The notes: generated by a model from the letters alone, not told the origin. Positions 52,338 through 61,846 are shown, counted from the first letter of the stretch. The stretch: 64,000 bases of DNA from Flavobacteriales bacterium (GCA_002401955.1 NVUQ01000001.1:124001-188000); one strand, 5' to 3'. Program-made: numbers and translations.

Positions 52338-53087
52338 CTATTTAAACCGCTCCAGCAATTCTTTTTTTCGAGTAGCAGAAACATCAACATAACTATCATC
52401 AGACATGCGAACTTGTCCGCCTTTTCCTTTAATGTATTTGGTGATGTATTGTAAATTTACTAAGTGAGATTTGTGTGTTCTAATAAAATCAAAATCGCAT
52501 AAAAGTTGGTCAAAATGTTTTAATGTTTTAGAAACCAAAAACGTTTTACCATTGGTTAAATAGAAATTAGTGTAATTATCATTGGCTTCAGCTCGTATAA
52601 TATCACACACATTTATCACTTCAAAACCATCCATCTGAGGCAATACAATTTTCTTATGCTGAATGGTATTTGATTTAATGTTATCCATTAAAATTTTGGT
52701 GTGGAAGTTGGCATCACCCTCTTTTTTTCTTTCTACAATCTTATCAACTGCAGAAACTAACTCATCAATGTCAATTGGTTTTAAAATGTAATATGCTGCG
52801 CTGAGGTTTAACGCTTTTATAGCATAATCTCTATAAGCAGTAACAAAAATAATTTCAAATTCAATTTCATCAAGCGATTCTAACAAATCAAAAGCGTTAC
52901 CATAAGGCATCTCAATATCCAAAAAAACAACATCAGGATTGTGTTTTTTTATGGCTTCTAAACCTGTTTTTACAGAATCAGCCATGCCTAACACTTCAAC
53001 ATCAGTACAATATTTAGCAAGGTAATTGTTTAGTGTTTCTCTACTAGCGGCTTCATCCTCAACTATTACGGCTTTTAGTTTGCTCAT
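52338..53087 (-). CDS. LytTR-family response regulator
   Basis: The 249-residue protein has a receiver domain, with phospho-acceptor Asp in VVFLDIEMP and the conserved switch lysine in YYILKPID, and a C-terminal LytTR DNA-binding domain (FIRTHKSHLVNLQYI). It is 10 bp downstream of the LytS-type kinase gene, so the two form a two-component system. Targets are not evident from sequence. Confidence 0.93.
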   Translation of the reverse strand: MSKLKAVIVEDEAASRETLNNYLAKYCTDVEVLGMADSVKTGLEAIKKHNPDVVFLDIEMPYGNAFDLLESLDEIEFEIIFVTAYRDYAIKALNLSAAYYILKPIDIDELVSAVDKIVERKKEGDANFHTKILMDNIKSNTIQHKKIVLPQMDGFEVINVCDIIRAEANDNYTNFYLTNGKTFLVSKTLKHFDQLLCDFDFIRTHKSHLVNLQYITKYIKGKGGQVRMSDDSYVDVSATRKKELLERFK

Positions 53088-53097
53088 GGTTAATCTT

Positions 53098-55131
53098 TTA
53101 AAGGTTATCTTGATGAATTTTAACGGTTACAATTGTTCCAGATTCATTTACTTTATCAGCATCTTCAATAATTACATCTAGCTTTGTTTTGTAGATGTCA
53201 CTAATAATTTTTAAACGAGAATCGATATTTTTAATTCCTGTAGATTTTTGTGTTTTTTGATTGTCGGTTTTAATTTCTTGCGATTTTTTTCTTCCAATAC
53301 CATTATCTTCAATGGTAACAATAATGGTGTTTTTGTTTTGTTTGATATTCACTTTTAAAAATCCTTTTTCTTTTTTGTAACGTAATCCATGCCACACAGC
53401 ATTTTCTATATAGGGTTGAATTAACATTGGTGGTATTACAACATCTTCTGTGTTAATACTGTCATCCACATTAAAAGAGTAATCGAATTTATCTTTAAAA
53501 CGATGATTTTCTAATTTTAAATAGACTTCTAAAATGTCAATTTCTTTAGAAAGAGAAATAAAATCTTCTTGAGAATTTTCCATTACATCGCGCATTAAGC
53601 GAGAAAAATCTGCTAAATATCTGTTAGCTGCACGCTCATCATTTTTAGAAATAAAACTATTAACAGAATTCAACGCATTAAAAATAAAGTGAGGATTCAT
53701 TTGAGCTCTTAATGATTTTAAAACCAGTAATTTATTGGCTTTATTTTTCGCCTTATTACTTCTATAAACTAAGAATGCAGTAATGATAAGAATCAGTATC
53801 CCTAAAATTAAAGAATAGGTAAGAATACGCTGCTTATTAATAAACTCTTCTTGTATTATTCTTTCTTTCTTTAAGAGTTCAATGGTGTTTTCGCTGAGTT
53901 GCTTGTCTTTTTCTAGTAAAGAAAGTTTGTTTTGAGCATTCTCTAACATTGCACCTTTTTTGTTTTGAGCTGTTAATTGCTTTTTCCGGATGTTGTATAA
54001 AGAGTCTTCTAGAATAAGGTATTCTTTGTATTTTATTAGAGCTTCAGACTCTTTTCCAGTTTTATCGTAAGCTTCTGATAAAGCTTTAAATGCTCTACTT
54101 TTATTTTTAATATCACCAGATTTTTGAGCAATGATAATACTGTTTTCTAAGTATTCAATTGCTTCTTCATCTTTATCATTTTTAATTAAAAAATTAGCTA
54201 AATCAATGTTGTTTTGAGATTCTTGTACTTTGTTATTTCTTTCTTGATTATAATTTAGAGCTTCTTGATTAATCTGAATTCCTTCATCAAAATTGTTTTC
54301 ATTTTCGTAGATGTTAGAAATATCGGTATATGCCTGATTTACTGACTGATCGTCATTAATTTGTAGGGCTGTGTTTTGTGAACTCCTATAATATTCAATT
54401 GCTTTTACAGTGTTCTTTTTTTCTGTTTCTAGTTCTCCTAATTTTAAATTAAGATTAACAATTCCGCTTTTATTATCTCTTTTCTCTTCCGTTTTAAGTG
54501 CTTGTTGATAGTTACTTTCAGCATTTTTTAAATCTTTATTTTTAAGATAAACATCACCTAAAGCAATTTTTACTTTAACAACATCATCAGATGATTTGGT
54601 GTACATTAAATACTTATTGTAATAATGGATACTGCTTTTATAATCACCTATTAATTCAGCAGATTTTCCGGTAGGATAATAAAGGTTGATTAATTTTTGG
54701 AGGTAAGAAATGTTTTTTTTTGTTTTAAGGTTATCCGAAGCCTCTTGTAAGTTGGTATATATAGCGATTGCTTTCTTATAATTTTTAAAGGAGAGACGGT
54801 ATTCATTTAAATCGAAATTAAATTCACCCAAAATTTGGTAAGCTTCCGCTTCTTCATTTAAGTAACTTTCTTTAATAGCGATTAATAATCCATCATGAAC
54901 TAAATCTAATGCCTCTTCAGGGCTGATTTTAAATAGCGTTTTAGCTTTTTTAAGTTTTTTTCTTACTTCATTTACTCGAGAAGGTGAAAAGGATGAATTA
55001 CTACTAAACTTAGAATAGCGATTTTTCTTTTGTTGATAGACTTCATCTTTTGTTTGCTCTTGTGCAACAACAATCTGAACACTAAATAAAAGTGTTAATA
55101 CTAAACAGTAATATGTTATCTTTTTTATCAA
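53098..55131 (-). CDS. TPR-containing LytS-type sensor histidine kinase
   Basis: The 677-residue protein has a signal sequence (ending VVAQ), about seven TPRs (residues 70-390), a coiled coil, one membrane helix (about 435-455, TYSLILGILILIITAFLVY), and a His_kinase/HATPase unit. The phospho-acceptor is His in QMNPHFIFNALNSV, with N-box IQPYIENAVWHGL and G-box EDNGIGRKKS. The TPRs would lie in the periplasm and sense envelope conditions. The start is TTG, since no ATG gives the signal sequence. Confidence 0.93.
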   Translation of the reverse strand: MIKKITYYCLVLTLLFSVQIVVAQEQTKDEVYQQKKNRYSKFSSNSSFSPSRVNEVRKKLKKAKTLFKISPEEALDLVHDGLLIAIKESYLNEEAEAYQILGEFNFDLNEYRLSFKNYKKAIAIYTNLQEASDNLKTKKNISYLQKLINLYYPTGKSAELIGDYKSSIHYYNKYLMYTKSSDDVVKVKIALGDVYLKNKDLKNAESNYQQALKTEEKRDNKSGIVNLNLKLGELETEKKNTVKAIEYYRSSQNTALQINDDQSVNQAYTDISNIYENENNFDEGIQINQEALNYNQERNNKVQESQNNIDLANFLIKNDKDEEAIEYLENSIIIAQKSGDIKNKSRAFKALSEAYDKTGKESEALIKYKEYLILEDSLYNIRKKQLTAQNKKGAMLENAQNKLSLLEKDKQLSENTIELLKKERIIQEEFINKQRILTYSLILGILILIITAFLVYRSNKAKNKANKLLVLKSLRAQMNPHFIFNALNSVNSFISKNDERAANRYLADFSRLMRDVMENSQEDFISLSKEIDILEVYLKLENHRFKDKFDYSFNVDDSINTEDVVIPPMLIQPYIENAVWHGLRYKKEKGFLKVNIKQNKNTIIVTIEDNGIGRKKSQEIKTDNQKTQKSTGIKNIDSRLKIISDIYKTKLDVIIEDADKVNESGTIVTVKIHQDNL

Positions 55132-55358
55132 TCTAAATTGAGTTTTGATTTGATAAATGTACCATTTCTTTTATAATTATAAGATCAGAAAATACCATAA
55201 AACCTTGTTTGTAAGGGGTTTTAATTAATCTATTTCGGTTTAACTAATACAACAGGGCATTTAACTCAATTAAACGACCTGTTCCCTAATTCTGGGTTGA
55301 AATCCCTTTGATTCACTTGTAGTTTAGTAGAAACTTTAACCGTTAAAATACAAGTAAA

Positions 55359-56033
55359 ATGAAGAAATTAATTAGTGTAATAGTAATAATCTTTATTACA
55401 AATAATTTAAGTGCTCTAGAAATAAAAGATAGTACAATAACTGTTTCGGCTACTGCTGAAATGTTTGTTGTTCCTGATGAAATTGAACTTGAAATCACCT
55501 TAGAAGAACAAGGGAATGAGAGAATAGCTGACCTTGAAAAAACTTTTTGGCAAGCTTTAGGTATTCATGAAATCAATAAAAAACAATTATCTTATTATAA
55601 TTTGAATGTAATGTATTACTGGTACTATTGGTGGAATAGTAGAAAAGCATCAAAAAAATCAAAAAAAATAGTTCTGAAGTTAAATCAAAAAACCAATTTC
55701 TTAAAACTAGTAAAAAGTCTAAATAAGGATTGGGTTGTTGATATTAAAATAGTTGGAATCTCCAATAAGAATATAGAGAGATATAAGAAAGAAGTAGAAA
55801 TAAAAGCAATGAAATCCGCAAAGGAAAAAGCTTCTTATCTGTTAGAAAGTATTGACGAAAAAATTGGACGAGTTATTTCTGTAGTTGAATTAGATGTTAC
55901 TAAAAATCACACAACTAATAATATGCAAATTGAAACAAGAGGCTATTTAAAGTCGAGTTATAGAAGTTTTGAAAGTATTCCTGAGATAAGATTAAAATAT
56001 AGCGTTAAAACAAAATTTCAAATTAATTATTAA
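55359..56033 (+). CDS. SIMPL-domain protein, copy 1
   Basis: The 224-residue exported protein has a signal peptide (ending NLSALE) and a SIMPL domain (DUF541), seen in TVSATAEMFVVPDEIELEIT and KEKASYLLESIDEKIGRVIS. The strand-loop region holds an extreme aromatic run, VMYYWYYWWNSRK. Copy 2 at 57225 has a similar YWSYWYHYHN run. The family includes periplasmic proteins of uncertain role. It opens a tight run of four genes on the plus strand. Confidence 0.82.
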   Translation: MKKLISVIVIIFITNNLSALEIKDSTITVSATAEMFVVPDEIELEITLEEQGNERIADLEKTFWQALGIHEINKKQLSYYNLNVMYYWYYWWNSRKASKKSKKIVLKLNQKTNFLKLVKSLNKDWVVDIKIVGISNKNIERYKKEVEIKAMKSAKEKASYLLESIDEKIGRVISVVELDVTKNHTTNNMQIETRGYLKSSYRSFESIPEIRLKYSVKTKFQINY

Positions 56034-56052
56034 TCATTTAAAACCAACTATT

Positions 56053-57207
56053 ATGAATCCATTTAAAATTATCAGAAAATTTAAAAAACCATTAGCAATG
56101 TTGTTTTTGGTTGTATTCGGAATGGCTTGCACCGAAACTGTTCAGGCAGATCCTCCAACACCACCTCCAGCTAAACACATTAAATTAGGTTTATTGCTAG
56201 ATACTAGTGGCAGTATGAACGGTTTAATTAACCAAGCACAATCTCAATTGTGGAAAATTGTAAACGAATTGGCAGCAGCAAGGTGCGAAGGAGTAGCCCC
56301 TAAATTAGAAATTGCTTTGTATGAGTACGGTAACGATGGTTTGCCAGCATCTGAAGGTTATATTAGAATGGTAACGCCATTAACTTCAGATTTGGATCAG
56401 ATTTCAGCAGATTTATTTGCTTTAACTACTAATGGAGGGGAAGAATATTGCGGACATGTAATTCAAACTGCTACCAATCAATTGGATTGGGGAGCAGGAA
56501 ATGAAGATTTAAAATTGCTTTTTATTGCTGGTAACGAACCATTTAACCAAGGAAGTGTTAATCCTGATGAGGCTTGTAAAAAAGCAAGTAACAAAGGCAT
56601 TACGATTAACACTATTTTTTGTGGAGATTTTAATGAAGGATTAAGAACTGGATGGAAAAATGGTGCTACAGGTCATTACATGAGCATTTCTCATAACAGT
56701 AAAACAGTTTACATAGAATCACCTTATGATGATCAAATTGATGAGCTAAATACTGATTTGAATGATACTTATGTTCCTTACGGAAGCTTAGGTCATTCTA
56801 AAAAAGCTATGCAGTTATCCGAAGATGTAAATTCAGAAAAATATGGTAAGCAAAACAAAGTATCTAGAATTATGTCGAAGAATTCTCATGTGTACAAAAA
56901 CACTAAATGGGATTTAGTTGATGCCAATAAAGAGAAAAGTTTCGACATGAGTAAAGTGAAGAAAGAGCAGCTACCAAAAGAAATGCAGACAATGACACTT
57001 GAGCAACGAAAATCACATTTAGCCAAGAAAACAGCCAAACGAACTCAAATCAATAAAACCATTAAAGAGTTGAGTATTAAACGAAATAAGTTTGTTTCAG
57101 AAAAAAAGAAAGAAGCTGGCGAGAAAGAAGGGAGTTCTCTTGATGTAGCAATGATAAATGCCATTCATTCTCAGGCAAAATCGAAAAATTTCACTTTCGA
57201 AAAATAA
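56053..57207 (+). CDS. Exported VWA-domain lipoprotein
   Basis: The 384-residue product has a lipobox (VFGMACTE, Cys near residue 26), a proline-rich linker and a VWA domain with MIDAS residues in LLDTSGSMNGL, and TTNGGEEYCG with IAGNEPF further on. It ends in a basic coiled-coil stretch (about 290-384). VWA domains bind protein partners through metal. Flanked on both sides by SIMPL genes (20-bp and 18-bp gaps), so a shared envelope complex is likely. Confidence 0.85.
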   Translation: MNPFKIIRKFKKPLAMLFLVVFGMACTETVQADPPTPPPAKHIKLGLLLDTSGSMNGLINQAQSQLWKIVNELAAARCEGVAPKLEIALYEYGNDGLPASEGYIRMVTPLTSDLDQISADLFALTTNGGEEYCGHVIQTATNQLDWGAGNEDLKLLFIAGNEPFNQGSVNPDEACKKASNKGITINTIFCGDFNEGLRTGWKNGATGHYMSISHNSKTVYIESPYDDQIDELNTDLNDTYVPYGSLGHSKKAMQLSEDVNSEKYGKQNKVSRIMSKNSHVYKNTKWDLVDANKEKSFDMSKVKKEQLPKEMQTMTLEQRKSHLAKKTAKRTQINKTIKELSIKRNKFVSEKKKEAGEKEGSSLDVAMINAIHSQAKSKNFTFEK

Positions 57208-57224
57208 TTATTAAATAAACAGAT

Positions 57225-58115
57225 ATGAAAAATTTAAGCATTAACCCAATTTACATTATCGTTATAATTCTTGCACTAGTTGCATTTAAAACTCCGAGCA
57301 GTTTTAATTATAATAATAGTTCAGAAAGAATAATTACTGTTACCGGAAGCGCAGATATGCTGGTTCCTCCAGATGAAATTTTGGTTGACATTTCTTTTAG
57401 AGAATATTGGTTTCAACATCAACATAAAAATAAAGGGAAAGAAAGTATTAATAAAATTGAAAAGGCGATTATACAAGCAGTAAATGACATAGGGATTGGT
57501 ACTGAAAATATTACTGTAAATTCTGAATTTACTTGGAAATACAGACATGATTATTGGTCTTACTGGTATCATTATCACAATACACTTAGGAATACACTGG
57601 TGCAAAAAAACTTGACAGTGAAACTTTCTTCCTCTGCTCAATTAAATGAAATGATGCAAAAATTAAAAGAGAGTGATATTCGACAAGAAGGAATTGTGAA
57701 TATCACCTTGAATGGATCTAGCAATAAAAAAATACAAGAGTACAGAAAGATGGTTAAAGAAAAAGCTATGCAAGCGGCTAAAGAAAAAGCAAATTATTTG
57801 TTAGAATCAGTTGGTGAAGAATGTGGGGTGGTATTAGCTGTTGAGGAATTAGCAGATTCTAAACGAACCACAACAACTTCACATCATGGAGGTTATCCGT
57901 TACATCATCCTTATTGGGGATGGGGAGGTGGTTATGGCGGAACCACTACTATTAATAATGGAGGGTTAAATGCAATTTCTAATTCTTCTGTAAGTGTTCC
58001 TTCCGCAGGAAAAAACTCTTCATCAAATAAGGAAAATGATTTAAGTATGAAGCCTATTAAGTTGAGGTATGAAATTCAAGCTCAATTTCAAATTGTTCCT
58101 AAAAAGAAGTATTAA
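57225..58115 (+). CDS. SIMPL-domain protein, copy 2
   Basis: The 296-residue product has a membrane-spanning or signal segment (residues 7-22) and a SIMPL domain (TVTGSADMLVPPDEILVDIS; KEKANYLLESVGEECGVVLA) closely related in layout to copy 1. It also has a His/Tyr/Gly-rich insertion before the end (HHGGYPLHHPYWGWGGGYGG), which might bind metal. Its aromatic run is YWSYWYHYHN. The two copies flank the VWA gene. Confidence 0.82.
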   Translation: MKNLSINPIYIIVIILALVAFKTPSSFNYNNSSERIITVTGSADMLVPPDEILVDISFREYWFQHQHKNKGKESINKIEKAIIQAVNDIGIGTENITVNSEFTWKYRHDYWSYWYHYHNTLRNTLVQKNLTVKLSSSAQLNEMMQKLKESDIRQEGIVNITLNGSSNKKIQEYRKMVKEKAMQAAKEKANYLLESVGEECGVVLAVEELADSKRTTTTSHHGGYPLHHPYWGWGGGYGGTTTINNGGLNAISNSSVSVPSAGKNSSSNKENDLSMKPIKLRYEIQAQFQIVPKKKY

Positions 58116-58143
58116 CAAATCTATTAACTAAAATCAATTTATT

Positions 58144-58659
58144 ATGAAAACTCTAATATTTATAGCAACTACACTAATTACATTAAACATATCGGCACAA
58201 CCAAAACAACCAGTAGAATACCCAAAAGCAGATATAGATTATTCTGGGTTTACTAAACTTACAATAGAAGCTGAAGAGCATCGTAAAACACATATGGCTT
58301 CGTTAGAAGATTTTATGAAATGGGCTAAAGAAAAAGATGTAATTGTTTTAGATACAAGATCAAAAAAAATGTATGATATGAAACATGTAAAAGGAGCAGT
58401 TCATCTTAATTTTTCTGATTTTACAGCTGGAAAATTAGCTAAAGTAATACCATCAAAAACCACTAAGATTCTTATTTACTGTAATAATAATTTAGATAAA
58501 GATGAAATGTATTTTGCTAGAAAAATGACTCCATTAGCACTTAATATTCCAACATTTATTAACCTCTATGGTTACGGTTATAAAAATGTTTATGAGTTGG
58601 ATCGTTTAGTACCTACTATTGGTTCGCCATTAGAATTAGCAGGAAAAGCTGTTAAGTGA
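58144..58659 (+). CDS. Exported rhodanese-domain protein
   Basis: The 171-residue product has a signal peptide (ending NISAQ) and a single rhodanese fold: VIVLDTRSKKMYDMKHVKGA and the loop KILIYCNNNLDKDE carrying the active cysteine. It would handle sulfane sulfur in the periplasm, or use the fold for protein binding. It follows the SIMPL/VWA genes by 28 bp and is followed by a strong palindrome. Confidence 0.85.
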   Translation: MKTLIFIATTLITLNISAQPKQPVEYPKADIDYSGFTKLTIEAEEHRKTHMASLEDFMKWAKEKDVIVLDTRSKKMYDMKHVKGAVHLNFSDFTAGKLAKVIPSKTTKILIYCNNNLDKDEMYFARKMTPLALNIPTFINLYGYGYKNVYELDRLVPTIGSPLELAGKAVK

Positions 58660-58677
58660 TTTTTAACTAACGAACTC

Positions 58678-58736
58678 CGTCACCTAGAACTTGTTTCAGC
58701 ATCTAAATTAGACCCTGAAACAAGTTCTGGGTGACG
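58678..58736. repeat. Long palindrome CGTCACCNAGAACTTGTTTCAG
   Basis: Two 22-bp arms (58678-58699, 58715-58736) are inverted with one mismatch, around 15 loop bases. It is a GTCA(C/T)-ended repeat of the kind also seen at 61.4 and 61.9 kb. It can end the SIMPL operon's transcript. The track's GTG start for the next gene lies at its edge. Confidence 0.8.
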
Positions 58737-58759
58737 TGAAGAGTTTAAATAAATACATA

Positions 58760-59356
58760 ATGCCTAAACTTTGTTTGATATTATTGATATTTCTAGTGCT
58801 TGCTTGCAACACAAAAGCAGAACTAAAAGAAGAGACTGTTCATCGCTTAAAAACCAAGGCAATACTAGCTAAAGCTTATTGTGCCAAAAATAATATGAAT
58901 GTTGATCTCTGCATTTTGGTAGATATGAAAATCCCTTCAGGGAAAAAACGATTTTTCCTGTGGGATTTAAAAGGAGATTCTATCTTAAAATCAGGTATGT
59001 GTAGTAATGGAAGTTGTGGTAACCTAGCAAGTTATGATGCCAATAAATCACCACAGTTTAGTAATATTCCTGAAAGTCATTGTTCGTCTCTAGGGAAATA
59101 CAAGATTGGTAAAAGAGGCTATAGCACCTTTGGAATAAACATTAATTATAAATTACACGGTTTAGAAAAAACGAATAATAACGCTTACAAAAGGTTTATT
59201 GTATTTCATTCTTGGGGAATTTCAGATGAAGAAATATATCCTTTAGAAATATCAGAAAGTTGGGGTTGTCCAGCAGTTTCTAATAACTTTATGAAAGAGA
59301 TGGATGGAGTGCTTAAAACAAAAGAGAAGCCTGTTTTGCTTTGGATTTACGTTTAA
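58760..59356 (+). CDS. L,D-transpeptidase catalytic domain lipoprotein (YkuD_2)
   Basis: The product is about 198 residues, with a lipobox (LIFLVLACNTK) and a murein L,D-transpeptidase-like domain. The catalytic Cys is in SESWGCPAVS, and the His is in HGLEKTNN or FHSWG. It would cross-link or anchor peptides in peptidoglycan. The track's GTG start at 58736 falls inside a repeat, so I chose ATG at 58760. Its end overlaps the convergent gene by 4 bp. Confidence 0.83.
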   Translation: MPKLCLILLIFLVLACNTKAELKEETVHRLKTKAILAKAYCAKNNMNVDLCILVDMKIPSGKKRFFLWDLKGDSILKSGMCSNGSCGNLASYDANKSPQFSNIPESHCSSLGKYKIGKRGYSTFGININYKLHGLEKTNNNAYKRFIVFHSWGISDEEIYPLEISESWGCPAVSNNFMKEMDGVLKTKEKPVLLWIYV

Positions 59357-60078
59357 AGAACGATAACGTTCTGGCTATAAATTTGGTTTTCAGAAGTAGC
59401 AGTAATCAAGTAATCACCTTTAGGGATTTCTTGTTCAATAGGTACAGCTACTAGGGAATCATCTTCAACATTAATAATTACTTTAGAATAGAATTCGTTT
59501 CCTCTTTTATCTCTAATAACTATTAAGATTTCTTTTTCAAAAACCTCTTCAAAAGCAATATTGATGATTTTATAATCTTCAGAAAAATCTGGATGTAAAT
59601 TCATTCCTGCAGTAGCACCTTGTTTCTTTAAATAGTTGACTGGAACAATATTAGAAATACTTTCTTTTCCATCTTTATTTATTGATTTTAGCCTGTAATA
59701 TGAGAGATTACTTGATGGATTATCATCTAAATGGAAAAATTCAGTTGGTTGGTTCACGTGAGGAGCACCATAGATTGTTGCAATTTCTAGCCAGTCTTCT
59801 TTATTGGCACTTTTTTCAATAATATAAGATGCAGTATTAATAGCGAATGATTTTTCCCATTTTAATTGAACAGCATCTAACTCTAAATCAACATTTGCTT
59901 CAAAACTTGTAATGGTTGCGTCCCCTTTTTTTAATGCTTTGTTAAGCGATGATTGTAAAGAGTTTTCCTCAGTATTTGTTTGTTCTTTTTTAAGTGCTTT
60001 ATTTAATGATTCTTGTAAAGACTGTGCAGATAAATTAAAGCAAAAGGTAATTGTAATTAGGGTTATTAAAGTTCTCAT
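59353..60078 (-). CDS. Secreted Fn3-like protein with tandem SLNKALKK repeats
   Basis: The 241-residue product has a signal peptide (ending NLSAQ), two copies of a SLQ(E/S)SLNKALKK repeat (about residues 20-50), and a fibronectin-III-like domain (LDAVQLKWEKSFAINTASYI ... SYYRLKSINKDGKES). The end is beta-rich (PKGDYLITATSENQIYSQNV), as in sorting domains, but it lacks a full YPNP motif. Function unknown. Confidence 0.6.
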   Translation of the reverse strand: MRTLITLITITFCFNLSAQSLQESLNKALKKEQTNTEENSLQSSLNKALKKGDATITSFEANVDLELDAVQLKWEKSFAINTASYIIEKSANKEDWLEIATIYGAPHVNQPTEFFHLDDNPSSNLSYYRLKSINKDGKESISNIVPVNYLKKQGATAGMNLHPDFSEDYKIINIAFEEVFEKEILIVIRDKRGNEFYSKVIINVEDDSLVAVPIEQEIPKGDYLITATSENQIYSQNVIVL

Positions 60079-60224
60079 TTTTCTAAATTTTCACTAAAGT
60101 TAATCAAAAATTCAATATACTATAAAATCGTAAAAAGAGCTTATTGCTTTTTCGTTGTTAATAAACTAGTTATTCCCTTAAAATAAAGGGCTTTTGGAGG
60201 TGAGTGTTGTGTATAAAACCTTGA

Positions 60225-60605
60225 TTATTTGGCTGGTATGAAAATTAATGTGGAGGTAATAAAGTCACCATTCTGATATTCTATGGCAATTTTATCTTTA
60301 TTGAAAGCTTTTACTTTTGTCCAATTAATTTTGAGCTTAGTGTGCTCTTTTTGGATGGATATAATCAGTTTATTATTATCAATTAACCACATTCCTTCTA
60401 CATATTCGTTTTCTATAATGCCTTCAAATTTTTCATTTTCAAAAAAATCAATCATATCATTTTTTTGATTTTCGTTAGGAGGATATTTTTGACCAAACTC
60501 TTCTACTTTATTGAGCTTCCATTTTTGAACTAAGATCTCTTTTTTAGACTGGCTAAAAATAGTTGTGCTTAACAATACGAATAGGATAAGAATATATTTT
60601 TTCAT
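60225..60605 (-). CDS. Small secreted lipocalin-like protein
   Basis: The 126-residue product has a signal peptide (ending TIFSQ), then QKWKLNKVEEFGQKY and EGMWLIDNNKLIISIQ, typical of lipocalin-like proteins of Bacteroidota. A related but different protein lies at 50644. Function unknown. Confidence 0.65.
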   Translation of the reverse strand: MKKYILILFVLLSTTIFSQSKKEILVQKWKLNKVEEFGQKYPPNENQKNDMIDFFENEKFEGIIENEYVEGMWLIDNNKLIISIQKEHTKLKINWTKVKAFNKDKIAIEYQNGDFITSTLIFIPAK

Positions 60606-60647
60606 TTTAAGGAATTTATGGTTTCATAAATATAACGGAAAACAAAT

Positions 60648-61157
60648 TTAATGGTAAGGAGTTTCAGAAAAAGGGCTGTTTTTTTTCTTTCTAATTACTG
60701 CTCTAATTAAATTTCCTTCAATATCAAACTCAAAATTTATTACACTTTTAATTTCAAGGTTTTCCGCATCACCAAAACTAAACTCACTTCTTATATCAAA
60801 TACAACAAGTTGCAGTTCTAGTAATTTTTTTTTTGCTTCTTTAATGTATTCAATATCTTTAGTAATACACAATAAAGAATCTATCTGGTACCACATGTTG
60901 TAGTGGGTTTCTTTATGGGTTTCTTTGTCTTCAGGTTTAAATTTTAATCTAGAAAACGTTAGTTTTTTTGGTAGATTTAAAGAGTCTTTGTGTTGGATTA
61001 CCCAAGCATCAACTATTTTTTCGCATTTCTTTTTAACCTTTCTTTTTTGTTTATGAATTACTTTATGTTCGTTTTCGCATAAGTATTGCGATTGTACATT
61101 TATATGAAAAAGAACAATAAGTGAAAATAAAATAATATGTTTAACAACGCTTGTCAT
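60648..61157 (-). CDS. Secreted hypothetical protein
   Basis: The 169-residue product has a signal peptide (ending VQSQY), a basic helix with cysteines (KQKRKVKKKCEKI), and a C-terminal strand pair (SFGDAENLEIKSVINFEFD) with a KKKNSPFSE tail. No family is recognised. Confidence 0.55.
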   Translation of the reverse strand: MTSVVKHIILFSLIVLFHINVQSQYLCENEHKVIHKQKRKVKKKCEKIVDAWVIQHKDSLNLPKKLTFSRLKFKPEDKETHKETHYNMWYQIDSLLCITKDIEYIKEAKKKLLELQLVVFDIRSEFSFGDAENLEIKSVINFEFDIEGNLIRAVIRKKKNSPFSETPYH

Positions 61158-61202
61158 AGTAGATAAATGACTGTTGTATAGAACGAAAAAAATAGAAAAA
61201 AG

Positions 61203-61304
61203 TTACTGTTTCATTATCTTCTTGGTAGTTGTTTTTCCATCAAGTTTTAGTTGTAAAAAGTAAATGTCAGCGGGGCAATCAGATATACATCCGTTAAACC
61301 TCAT
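61203..61304 (-). pseudogene. Remnant of a T9SS sorting domain
   Basis: The 33-codon frame reads MRFNGCISDCPADIYFLQLK and ends LDGKTTTKKIMKQ, the classic last strand and basic tail of a T9SS type-A domain. The rest of the carrier gene is missing upstream, so this is a decayed leftover. Confidence 0.6.
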
Positions 61305-61388
61305 CTTTAAAATAAGAAAGGATTGGGGCTTTTAAAACATTAGTTACTTCATTACTTTTGATGTGGTAAATGTAGATTATTAAGCATT

Positions 61389-61478
61389 GTCATACCGAGC
61401 AAAGCCGAGGTATCTTTTGAGTTTTTAGTACAGATTTCAATAGATTCCTCTGTTACGCTACGCTCCAATCGGAATGAC
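61389..61478. repeat. GTCAT-ended palindromic repeat, copy A
   Basis: It starts GTCATACCGAGCAAAGCCGAG and ends CAATCGGAATGAC, so GTCATACCGA and TCGGAATGAC are near-perfect inverted ends. It contains a TTCAATAGATTCCTC core. This is a common intergenic repeat type of Bacteroidota. Confidence 0.65.
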
Positions 61479-61750
61479 ATTCGTTGCTATTGCACCATTT
61501 CTCTCTCCTCGCAATTACCTTAGTTCATTTTTATTAGTTTTTTGAAAATATAGTGGCAACCTAGCTGCCTGATTAATAAAATAAGGGTGTTTGATGCTAA
61601 AAAAGTGGAGCATATATGGAGCAAAATAGTTCCAAAGTCAATAAAAAGTGTTGATATTAGGAAAAACTATGTAAGAATAGAATCTGCGGATGTTTTCCTA
61701 AAACAAAGAAAGAAGTGTAATAAAATTAAGTGTTTGAAGAGGTAAAAAGT

Positions 61751-61846
61751 GGGCAAGCTACTTACATCACACCGCTCAACTTAATATCCTTGCTCTGTTC
61801 CCAGCCTGGGGAAGTTCAAAAGGAGCTGGTTGTATAAGACTTGCCC
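61751..61846 (-). ncRNA. ffs: Signal recognition particle RNA (small SRP RNA)
   Basis: The minus strand reads GGGCAAGTCTTATACAACCA at the 5' end, the domain IV core CTTCCCCAGGCTGGGAACAG followed by AGCAAGGAT, and GTGTGATGTAAGTAGCTTGC at the 3' end. GGGCAAG and CTTGCCC close the molecule. The core is the Ffh-binding hairpin of bacterial SRP RNA, and the length fits the short Bacteroidota form. A T-run (ACTTTTTACC) follows, and a -7 box lies upstream. Confidence 0.92.

Noticed and set aside
55359-58659. A defence system reading of the SIMPL/VWA/rhodanese cluster
   Set aside because: There is no nuclease, sensor or effector domain of a defence system. All products are exported to the envelope.
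61554-61745. 64-codon plus-strand frame ending KCNKIKCLKR
   Set aside because: It has no start codon and touches the SRP RNA terminator. I mention it in the spacer entry but cannot call it a gene.
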